In this document: piece by piece, positions 57,594-64,000 of the stretch
Numbering within the stretch: position 1 is the first letter of the stretch
How the letters are laid out: each line of letters begins with the position of its first letter
Assembly (NCBI RefSeq): GCF_000219875.1
Contig: NC_017167.1
Coordinates: 1,547,092-1,611,091 of the forward strand
Source: Alicyclobacillus acidocaldarius subsp. acidocaldarius Tc-4-1
GTDB lineage: Bacteria > Bacillota > Bacilli > Alicyclobacillales > Alicyclobacillaceae
Reading direction: 5' to 3'
DNA length: 64,000 nt
The notes under the pieces: generated by a model
What the model saw: only the letters and a program-made list of their open reading frames with translations
The model's database searches: none
Told to the model about the DNA's origin: nothing
Position numbers and translations under genes: made by a program

Positions 57594-57623
57594 AAATTCA
57601 CGGCCTAAACGGGGAATTCCTGC
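57594..57623 (-). promoter_or_regulatory. sigma-H type promoter of spoIIA
   Basis: -35 GCAGGAATT (57615-57623, matches RnAGGAwww) and -10 CGTGAATTT (57594-57602, close to RnnGAATww) 12 bp apart. B. subtilis spoIIA is read by sigma-H with Spo0A-P; the same class is seen here. The -10 first base is C, not a purine. Confidence 0.7.
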
Positions 57624-57726
57624 CCATTGACAAAAGTAGTGGAGAATCTACTGAATTCGACAACCAAACGATGACGCATCAGAGGCGCTGGCGGTACAAT
57701 GGAAAGGAGAAGATAGGAGGCGAAGT

Positions 57727-59037
57727 ATGGAGACGCTTGGTCAAAAGATTCGCGCGCTGCGCAAGGCGCGAGGCATGACGCAGGCCGAACTCGCTCGAGG
57801 ACTCGCAACCGCCAGTATGATCAGCCAGATCGAATCCGACAGGACAATGCCGTCTGCCCAACTGCTGACCCAGATCGCGGCGCGCCTCGGCGTCGATGTC
57901 TCCGAGTTCCAGAAGCAACTGGCCGGATCGTCTGAGGAGGCTCACACGTATCGCCGTGCCAAGCAACTTGCGGAACAGGGACACTATGAAGAAGCCATTC
58001 GGCATTTTCTTTCGCTCTCCTGGCCGCTTCACTCGCAGTTTCGCCCGGAACTCGTCTTTCAGGATATGGGAGACTGTTATTTGAAGGCCGGAGACTACGA
58101 ACAGGCCGCCCGCCTCTACGACGCGTTGGTCTTCGCGGGGTTTGCGCGAGGCGACATGTCGAGCGTGGTCCGAGGCTACTATTACGGGGCTCTCGCGCGG
58201 CGGCGGTTGCAGCGAGACGAGGAGGCCATCCTATACTTGCAGCGCGCGCGCCAAGCGCTCGCGGCGTCTGGGCTTCAAATGCCCCTCCGTCTGAAGATCG
58301 AGATGACCCTCGCGCGGCTGCTCCTCCAGTATGGCCCCGTGGCCGAGGCGCGGTCCCTCTACGAAGGCATCCTGGCGCGCGACACGGAACCCATGTCCAC
58401 GGTCGATCGCGCCCACGCCCACCACGGACTCGCCTGTGCGGCTGCAGCCGTCGGCGACTATCGAGCGGCCATCGAACATGCGGGGCGCGCCATTGAGCTG
58501 CACGAAGACGCTGGCAATCGCGCCTTGGCGATGCGCTGCCGCATCAATTTGGGAGCGTTCTTGCGACTCGGAGGAGATGTTGCGGGCGCACTGTCCCATC
58601 TCCTCGACCTGGAGGATAGGACGAGTCCTCGAGACGAAGTCCTTCGGGTTGCGCTCGATCACGAGTTGGCGCTGACCTATCAGGCGCTGCATCAGCCTGC
58701 GTCCGCGATGGATCGCGTATCCCGAGCGCTCGCGATGACCCGGGTCGGCCCCGAGATCCGAGCCCAGCTTCACCTGCTCGCAGCCTCGCTGAACCTCGAG
58801 TTGGGCGATCTCGACCGGGCCGAGTTGGAGCTTCGCGCCCTCGACGCGCTTGTCGCCGAGCATCCCGACATCGCGCCTTCGGGGTACCTCCATCTGAAGG
58901 CCGAAGTGTATCTGCACAAGGGGAGCACCCCCGAGATCCTGCAGCTCTGCGAGGAAGCCGTCGCCCGGGAAACTCAGCGCCATCCCGAACGGCCATGGGC
59001 TGCGCCCGATCGATTCTGGCTATTTCCCCGCCAATAA
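57727..59037 (+). CDS. XRE HTH-TPR regulator (RNPP-like layout)
   Basis: 436 aa. HTH at residues about 7-60 (MTQAELARG... ISQIESDRTMPS) then about eight TPR-like helix pairs up to residue 410. This is the layout of peptide-sensing regulators (Rgg/PlcR/Rap relatives). AGGAGG lies 6 bases before ATG 57727. It diverges from spoIIA over a 167-bp intergenic region. No short pheromone gene is seen directly downstream, so peptide control is only possible. The end lacks a terminator of its own strand except the shared hairpin. Confidence 0.82.
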   Translation: METLGQKIRALRKARGMTQAELARGLATASMISQIESDRTMPSAQLLTQIAARLGVDVSEFQKQLAGSSEEAHTYRRAKQLAEQGHYEEAIRHFLSLSWPLHSQFRPELVFQDMGDCYLKAGDYEQAARLYDALVFAGFARGDMSSVVRGYYYGALARRRLQRDEEAILYLQRARQALAASGLQMPLRLKIEMTLARLLLQYGPVAEARSLYEGILARDTEPMSTVDRAHAHHGLACAAAAVGDYRAAIEHAGRAIELHEDAGNRALAMRCRINLGAFLRLGGDVAGALSHLLDLEDRTSPRDEVLRVALDHELALTYQALHQPASAMDRVSRALAMTRVGPEIRAQLHLLAASLNLELGDLDRAELELRALDALVAEHPDIAPSGYLHLKAEVYLHKGSTPEILQLCEEAVARETQRHPERPWAAPDRFWLFPRQ

Positions 59038-59038
59038 G

Positions 59039-59085
59039 AAAAAACGCGCCCAATCGACACGGTTCGCGCCGCCTGAGGCGGCGCG
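59039..59085 (-). terminator. terminator after dacF
   Basis: Perfect 9-bp stem CGCGCCGCC/GGCGGCGCG (59065-59085) and, further on, GGGCGCG with TTTTTT on the minus strand. An alternative fold pairs the first CGCGCC with GGCGCG next to the T run. It also lies just past the convergent XRE-TPR stop. Confidence 0.6.
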
Positions 59086-59105
59086 TCCTGCTTGATGGCG
59101 CGGTT

Positions 59106-60350
59106 TCATTGGGCTTGGCCGAACGTGATCACTTTCTTCACGGTCTTGCCAAGGCTCTGGAAGAACGTGGCCTTTGGCACGTCCTCCTTCGCGACAACCG
59201 GGACATCCGCCACGACGCGTCCTCCCGATTTGACCAGAACATGTCCGACGACCTGGCCGCGGGACACGGGAGCCTTGAGCGTCATCCACTGGATCTCGGT
59301 CGTGTACGCGGTGTTGTGGGCACGCTCGGTGACAAAAGCCACGGGCTCGGCCGTCACCGCCTCGACGCGATCGCGCGTGCCTCGTTTGACCGCGACCTGC
59401 CCCACGACGTGGCCGCGGGGATAGACCTGAACCGATTTGTAGTGTGCGAATGCGTAATTCAGCATCGCCGCGACTTCGGCATTCCGGACCGTAGGTTTAG
59501 GCTCCCCCATCACGACGGCGATCACGCGAAACCCATCGCGCTTCGCCGTAGCAGAAAGACAATACTTCGCCTCCTGCGTGTAACCCGTCTTGAGGCCGTC
59601 GACTCCATCGTAAAAGCGCACGAGTTTGTTGGTGTTCACCAGCCAGAGGGGGTGATCGGTATCTTTGCGCAAGTAATCGCTGTACACCGAGGTAAACGCC
59701 GTGACCTCGGGATGCATCAGGAGCGCCCTCGACATGATGGCGATGTCGCGCGCACTGGAATAATGGTTTGGAGCAGGCAGCCCGTTGCAGTTAGCGAAGT
59801 GCGTGTCGGTCATGCCGAGTTCCTTCGCGCGTTGGTTCATGCGGGCGACGAACGCCTCTTCGCTCCCGTCAAGGTGTTCTGCCATAGCGACGCAGGCGTC
59901 GTTCGCCGAAGCGATGGCGATGCCTTTCACGAGGTCCCGCACGGTCATGGTCTCGCCGGGTTCGAGAAAGATTTGCGAACCGCCCATGCTCGCGGCTCGC
60001 TCGCTCGCCTGGACGCGATCGGTCCACTTCAGCTTGCCGCTGTCAATCGCTTCGAAGATGAGAAGAAGGGTCATGATCTTCGTGATGCTCGCCATGGGCA
60101 GCCGCTCGTGGGCATTTTTCGCGTAGAGCACCTTGCCGGTTGCAAAATCCATGAGGACCGCAGACCGCGCCTGTTTGGCGAGATCGACGCTTGAGGTTGG
60201 CGTAGAGGTCGTCGAGCCCGCGTCCGTCGCCTCGCGCATTTGCGCAATCCCAGGCGCTGACGCAGCACGAGCAATCTGTGGCATGGCGCTCGTCGCGATG
60301 AGACACAGAGCGCCGAGGCCAAGCCCGAGCGCGCGAGAATGCCGCTTCAT
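59106..60350 (-). CDS. dacF: D-alanyl-D-alanine carboxypeptidase DacF
   Basis: 414 aa PBP5-family. Signal peptide (GLGLGALCLIATSAMPQIARA), SxxK in ASITKIMT, SxN in SANDACV, KTG in DGLKTGYTQ; a C-terminal beta domain and an amphipathic end. It trims D-Ala from peptides, in the forespore in Bacillus. ATG 60350 has GGAGG upstream; the longer frame to 60764 runs over deoB and is not coding. Confidence 0.95.
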   Translation of the reverse strand: MKRHSRALGLGLGALCLIATSAMPQIARAASAPGIAQMREATDAGSTTSTPTSSVDLAKQARSAVLMDFATGKVLYAKNAHERLPMASITKIMTLLLIFEAIDSGKLKWTDRVQASERAASMGGSQIFLEPGETMTVRDLVKGIAIASANDACVAMAEHLDGSEEAFVARMNQRAKELGMTDTHFANCNGLPAPNHYSSARDIAIMSRALLMHPEVTAFTSVYSDYLRKDTDHPLWLVNTNKLVRFYDGVDGLKTGYTQEAKYCLSATAKRDGFRVIAVVMGEPKPTVRNAEVAAMLNYAFAHYKSVQVYPRGHVVGQVAVKRGTRDRVEAVTAEPVAFVTERAHNTAYTTEIQWMTLKAPVSRGQVVGHVLVKSGGRVVADVPVVAKEDVPKATFFQSLGKTVKKVITFGQAQ

Positions 60351-60444
60351 CCTGCAACCTCCTCTCTCGGAGTCCACCGATTCGAAATCGGCGTTAGTGT
60401 GTGCAAGACGAAGCGGCGCTACGCATCCTCCATGCTTTATGTGT

Positions 60445-61617
60445 TCACGCGCGGCGGAGATCCCGGAGAAACGATTTCCCGACGGGCGGAAGCGGCACAC
60501 CGAAGTACTCTGCCACGGTGGCGCCGAGATCGGCGAAGGTTTCTCGCTCGCCGAGATCGACGGGCCGGGCCATGTCGAGATGGTAGGCGAGAATCGGGAC
60601 GCGTTCGCGCGTGTGATCCGTGCCAGGGACCGTTGGGTCGCAGCCATGATCGGCGGTGATGACCAGGAGGTCGCCCGGGCGAAGCCGCGACAGCACGCCC
60701 TCCAGATCCGCGTCAAACGCTTCGATGGCGCGGGCGAATCCCACTGGGTCATTTCGGTGCCCATACTTCGAATCGAAATCTACCAAGTTGGCGTAAATCA
60801 AGCCGGAGGTCTCGCTGTCCATCGCCTCCACCAGCTTTTGCATGCCATCCCGATTGTCCGCGGTGTGCACCGCCCGCGTGATGCCCCGATGGTTGTAAAT
60901 GTCTGCGATTTTCCCAATCCCAATCACAGGGTATCCGGCGGCCTCGATGACATCGAGCACCGTCGGGCCGAAATCCAGCGAATAGTCCCGGCGGCGATCC
61001 GTTCGCACAAACCGCCCCGGTTCGCCGACGAACGGCCGCGCAATCACCCGACCCACGGCGTGAGGACCAACCAGGATGGACCTTGCGTATTCGCACCAAT
61101 CGTATAACGTCTCCACGGGCACCACGTCTTCGTGCGCAGCGACCTGAAAGACGCTGTCCGCCGAGGTATAGACGATGGGCCGGCCCGTCTCGAGATGCTC
61201 TCTCCCATAAGCCTCGATGACCCAGGTGCCAGACGCCGGGCGATTGCAAAGGACCGGTTTGCCCACATACCGCTCGAACGGCTCAATGATCTCCGGCGGA
61301 AACCCGTTCGGATACGTCGGCATCGGCTGTGACAGGACAATGCCCACGAACTCGAGGTGACCGTTCGTCGTATCCTTCCCGGCGGATCGCTCCACCATGG
61401 TGCCATACCCGCCCACGCCGACAGGCGCTACGCCGGCGATGGGCGCAATGCGCCCCAGGCCAAGGCGTTCAAGGTTGGGAACTCGCAGTCCGCCCACCGC
61501 CTCCGCGACGTGCGCAATGGTATTGCTTTGAACATCGGCCTCCCCGTACTCCGCGGCATCCGGCGCCGCGCCGATCCCACAACTGTCGAGCACAATCCAA
61601 ATGAGACGCTTGTCCAA
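60445..61617 (-). CDS. deoB: phosphopentomutase
   Basis: 390 aa alkaline-phosphatase-fold mutase that interconverts (deoxy)ribose 1- and 5-phosphate. Motifs: [23 protein letters not shown] (phospho-Thr), [15 protein letters not shown] and [13 protein letters not shown] 61617 follows GGAGG at 7 bases. In B. subtilis drm is followed by pupG before dacF; pupG is missing here. Confidence 0.96.
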   Translation of the reverse strand: MDKRLIWIVLDSCGIGAAPDAAEYGEADVQSNTIAHVAEAVGGLRVPNLERLGLGRIAPIAGVAPVGVGGYGTMVERSAGKDTTNGHLEFVGIVLSQPMPTYPNGFPPEIIEPFERYVGKPVLCNRPASGTWVIEAYGREHLETGRPIVYTSADSVFQVAAHEDVVPVETLYDWCEYARSILVGPHAVGRVIARPFVGEPGRFVRTDRRRDYSLDFGPTVLDVIEAAGYPVIGIGKIADIYNHRGITRAVHTADNRDGMQKLVEAMDSETSGLIYANLVDFDSKYGHRNDPVGFARAIEAFDADLEGVLSRLRPGDLLVITADHGCDPTVPGTDHTRERVPILAYHLDMARPVDLGERETFADLGATVAEYFGVPLPPVGKSFLRDLRRA

Positions 61618-61636
61618 CCCACATCCTCCATTCGTA

Positions 61637-62521
61637 TTACGCCCGCGGATGCGCGTTGCGATACACCTCGCGCAGCCTATGCGGTGTGACGTGCGTGTAC
61701 CGCTCCGTCGTCGAGATGTCGGCGTGTCCCAGGAGTTCCTGAACGACTCGGAGATCCGCGCCGCCCTCCAGTAAATGGGTGGCGAACGAGTGCCGAAGCG
61801 TGTGCGGTGTGACCTCGACCGATACGCCTGCCTGCTGTGCATAGCCCTTCAAGATGTTCCAGAACCCTTGCCGAGTGAGCCGCCGGCCAAAGCGATTGAC
61901 AAACACCGCGCCTTCTCCCCGGTCCCGCACCAGAAGCGGCCTGCCGTAGCGCAGGTACAGACGGAGGGCATCCTGGGCCATCTCGCCCAGTGGCACCACG
62001 CGCTCCTTCTTGCCCTTTCCGAACACGCGGACGAATCCGGCGGCCAGCTCGACGTCTTCGAGCGACAGCGCCACAAGCTCGCTCACACGCATCCCCGTGG
62101 CGTAGAGCGTCTCTAGCATGGCGCGATCGCGCAGTCCCATGGCATCCGGTCGACGGACGGCGGCCATCAGCCGTTCCACGTCCTCTTCCGAGACGACCCG
62201 AGGAAGGTGCTCGTCCGGAGCCGCCACCTCGATGTGCGCCGTCGGATCCGCTTCGAGGACGCCTTCACGCAGAAGGTAGCGGAAGAACGAGCGAAGCGCA
62301 GACATCCTGCGAGCAATGGTCGTCGATTTCATGCCTCGCCCCTTCAGGTCGGACAGATAGCGGAGCACGGCCGTACGGTCCGCATCTCGGATGGTCCGAT
62401 GCTCTCGCGCGAGGTAGCGACAGAAATCGGTCAAGTCTCGCGCGTAACTTGTAGCCGTATTTTCCGAGAGACCTCGCTCCAGCCGGAGATGATCCAAAAA
62501 GGTGCGAATGTCTGGGTCCAC
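61637..62521 (-). CDS. xerD: site-specific tyrosine recombinase XerD
   Basis: 294 aa. N-terminal SAM-like domain and catalytic residues Arg in TGMRVSEL, Lys in [10 protein letters not shown], His-Arg in [12 protein letters not shown], His in GHADIS and the Tyr in TTERYTH. Resolves chromosome dimers at dif with XerC. The deoB start lies 19 bp after the stop. Start GTG 62521 after GGGGGTG. Confidence 0.95.
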   Translation of the reverse strand: MDPDIRTFLDHLRLERGLSENTATSYARDLTDFCRYLAREHRTIRDADRTAVLRYLSDLKGRGMKSTTIARRMSALRSFFRYLLREGVLEADPTAHIEVAAPDEHLPRVVSEEDVERLMAAVRRPDAMGLRDRAMLETLYATGMRVSELVALSLEDVELAAGFVRVFGKGKKERVVPLGEMAQDALRLYLRYGRPLLVRDRGEGAVFVNRFGRRLTRQGFWNILKGYAQQAGVSVEVTPHTLRHSFATHLLEGGADLRVVQELLGHADISTTERYTHVTPHRLREVYRNAHPRA

Positions 62522-62555
62522 CGCATTTCACCCCCTGCGTGCGACGATTGAGCTT

Positions 62556-62879
62556 TCACCGCGGATGCCGCATGAGCTCGTACAGCCGCTCGCGATTGTC
62601 CGGCTGCACGGCGACATCAAGCAGCGCGATGTTGCGCGTCTCCTGTCCGCAGCAGGTGCAGCGGTGGACGATCTGGAGTCCCTTCTTCGAGTGATACTCG
62701 ACGCGCACCGGTTCCATGAGCCCACCGCACGAATTGGCGCGATCGCCCGGATCAACGTCTACGTGCAGAGAATACAAACAGCGAGGACAGTGGTTCCGGC
62801 ACGTTCGTTCTGCAGGCTCCACCCGGAGGCCGCAGTGCGCGCAGGTGAACGGCTCGTTTCGGCGAATAAACGCAGCCAT
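62556..62879 (-). CDS. RNHCP-domain zinc protein
   Basis: 107 aa. Cys pairs CAHC, CRNHCPRC and CTCC suggest zinc binding; RNHCPRCLYSLHVD is the RNHCP signature. ATG 62879 is 6 bases after GGGAGG. It overlaps the spoIIM stop region by a few bases and is likely coupled to it. Function not known. Confidence 0.85.
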   Translation of the reverse strand: MAAFIRRNEPFTCAHCGLRVEPAERTCRNHCPRCLYSLHVDVDPGDRANSCGGLMEPVRVEYHSKKGLQIVHRCTCCGQETRNIALLDVAVQPDNRERLYELMRHPR

Positions 62880-62881
62880 GG

Positions 62882-63559
62882 TCATCCTCCCAAAAGCCGG
62901 GTCACCATCGGCGGAACAACAAACGCTTGGACAGCCGCCGCGAGCATCACGCCGCCTAGGCACATCACGCTTCTCCCAGTATACCTCACGAACTGAAGCG
63001 TCCACTGATAGAGGGGAACGGATTGGGCGACAATCTGATACGAAAACCGGATGGCGTTGACACTCGCCAGGAGAAACGCGAACAGGAAAATGGCCTGATG
63101 AACAAAGATCCCGATGGAAGCCACCACAAAACCCTTCCACCCGAATTGAAGCGAGGTGAACGCCACGGCGAAACCCGTCTCGAAGGCGCGCGCGAACACC
63201 GCGGCCGCTACGATGGGTATACCTACCGCAGAGGAACCCGCCAGCCACACGAGCGCAAGCCAAGCCGCATCCGAGACAAACCGGCTTGCGAACACCGAAC
63301 TGCCCGATGCCAGCTGGCCGTGCAGCGTAGCCAACAGGAACGCCTCCAACTGATTGGCAAGCTCCAGCTTGTCCGTCGGCCGGAGTTCTCCAGCCACAAT
63401 CCCACCAAAGGCGACGCCGGACAGGACCATGCCAAGCAGAAACGCCCAAATATGCGCTTCTTGGGACAGCCGGCGCGCTACCCCTCGCCGCAACCGAAAC
63501 CAAGCGAGCGAAAGCGACAAAGGCGAGCGCCTGCGGGCCATCCACGCGGTTGCTCTCAT
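62882..63559 (-). CDS. spoIIM: stage II sporulation protein M
   Basis: 225 aa, about five helices. The SpoIIM family membrane segments include HIWAFLLGMVLSGVAFGG and GIFVHQAIFLFAFLLASV. With SpoIID/SpoIIP it degrades septal peptidoglycan so the mother cell can engulf the forespore. GGGAGGAGG lies upstream of ATG 63559. Confidence 0.9.
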   Translation of the reverse strand: MRATAWMARRRSPLSLSLAWFRLRRGVARRLSQEAHIWAFLLGMVLSGVAFGGIVAGELRPTDKLELANQLEAFLLATLHGQLASGSSVFASRFVSDAAWLALVWLAGSSAVGIPIVAAAVFARAFETGFAVAFTSLQFGWKGFVVASIGIFVHQAIFLFAFLLASVNAIRFSYQIVAQSVPLYQWTLQFVRYTGRSVMCLGGVMLAAAVQAFVVPPMVTRLLGG

Positions 63560-63648
63560 GACCGTGCCTCCTCCCGAATCGCGGAGACGTAGACACGACC
63601 ATGTCTATGACGAGCAGTCGATGAATAGACTCGCTCGAATGCCGACCC

Positions 63649-64000
63649 TCACGCCTCCTCGATGCGCCCATACCGTCCGGCACCGCCCGGCGAGACAGGC
63701 AGTCGGCCGCTCAAAGCTGCCGCAATTCGGGCGGCCAGCTTCGCTCCGACCACGTCGGCGAGCGCCTGTTCAGAAGGCGGAGCGTACAGCAGGGAGACTT
63801 CCCCACCGAACGCATCGAGCAACTTGGCGTACGTCCGAGGTCCCACGCCGGGGACAAAGGAGAGGGGAACGATGTAGCGGTAGGGTGCCCGCCAAGGCGG
63901 ATGAACAGGCGAGTCGTCGTCCGCGATGGCTTCAATCCGATCCCACACTCCCTGCACCAACCCTGTGTCCGCGCCACAGGCACACGATTTCGACGCGACC
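63649..64000 (-). CDS. endonuclease Q-like protein, 5' end outside window
   Basis: The open frame runs to the right edge with no start. It begins SCACGADTGLVQGVWDRIEA and contains APYRYIVPLSFVPGVGPRTY, a Cys-X-Cys-Gly zinc-like pair followed by a helix-hairpin-helix DNA-binding segment, as in the C-terminus of TIGR00375/EndoQ proteins. About 117 residues are present; the PHP nuclease domain is off-window. Confidence 0.78.
   Translation of the reverse strand, partial: VASKSCACGADTGLVQGVWDRIEAIADDDSPVHPPWRAPYRYIVPLSFVPGVGPRTYAKLLDAFGGEVSLLYAPPSEQALADVVGAKLAARIAAALSGRLPVSPGGAGRYGRIEEA

Noticed and set aside
59106-60764. Single 552-aa dacF frame starting at 60764
   Set aside because: The first 138 residues overlap deoB and are not protein-like; dacF has a clear signal peptide and site at 60350.
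62556-63683. 375-aa ORF covering spoIIM and RNHCP
   Set aside because: The first part is an out-of-frame reading of spoIIM; only the last 107 residues (RNHCP) are real.

Overview
The window looks like a chromosomal segment of a high-GC, endospore-forming Firmicute of the Alicyclobacillus type. I infer this from the dense set of Bacillales sporulation genes (spoIVA, spoIIAA/AB/sigF, spoVAC/AD/AEB/AEA, spoIIM, spmA/B, gerW, dacF, sleB, ypeB), the gene order shared with Bacillus subtilis, strong Shine-Dalgarno sites and GC-rich codon use. Genus level is inference. Most genes lie on the minus strand. There is no CRISPR array, no insertion sequence and no prophage.

Layout. 1-9.3 kb: an M42 aminopeptidase (cut by the left edge), an RluA-type pseudouridine synthase, a LysM/SLT wall lytic enzyme, a MoxR ATPase/VWA pair, small membrane proteins, a stand-alone lipoyl domain, a monofunctional glycosyltransferase, a CBS protein and cheR. 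9.3-14.8 kb: a patatin-like lipase, then ndk-hepT-menG-hepS-mtrB (menaquinone side-chain genes plus TRAP), tRNA-Pro and a zinc alcohol dehydrogenase. 15-30.5 kb: spoIVA, gcvH, gpsA-plsY-der, a YphA-position membrane protein, rpsA (ypfD), plsC and cmk (each broken by one apparent frameshift), a PilZ protein, ypeB-sleB, a glutamate dehydrogenase, mecA and ccpA. 30.6-35.8 kb: a complete minus-strand rrn operon (16S-23S-5S-tRNA-Leu) with promoter, processing stem and terminator. 35.9-43.9 kb is the most accessory part: a 55-aa orphan, a compact UvrD-like helicase, a phosphoesterase, a methyltransferase, an HtrA-like protease without PDZ, a 56-aa orphan, a DUF2797 protein, PrsW, a Sir2 protein and an XRE regulator. 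43.9-53.3 kb: a 64-aa paralogue of the 56-aa orphan, resE (apparent frameshift) and resD, a YhcN/YlaJ-type lipoprotein, rluB, spmB-spmA, gerW, a DUF2953 protein, scpB-scpA, a site-2 protease and a spermidine-synthase-like protein. 53.2-64 kb: the spoVA genes, sigF-spoIIAB-spoIIAA with a recognisable sigma-H promoter, a divergent XRE-TPR regulator, dacF, deoB, xerD, an RNHCP zinc protein, spoIIM and the tail of an endonuclease-Q-like protein.

The genes fit a sporulating cell: forespore sigma control (spoIIA), coat assembly (spoIVA), dipicolinate transport (spoVA), spore maturation (spmAB) and germination (sleB/ypeB, gerW) sit beside housekeeping for quinones, phospholipids, ribosomes and chromosome segregation.

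The points most worth a second look are three single-base frameshifts in otherwise intact conserved genes, a pair of paralogous small proteins (MTW[IV]Y family) at two loci, several unannotated small genes with good ribosome-binding sites, an XRE-TPR regulator divergent from spoIIA, and departures from the B. subtilis gene order. I did not find a clear multi-gene system that is wholly new.
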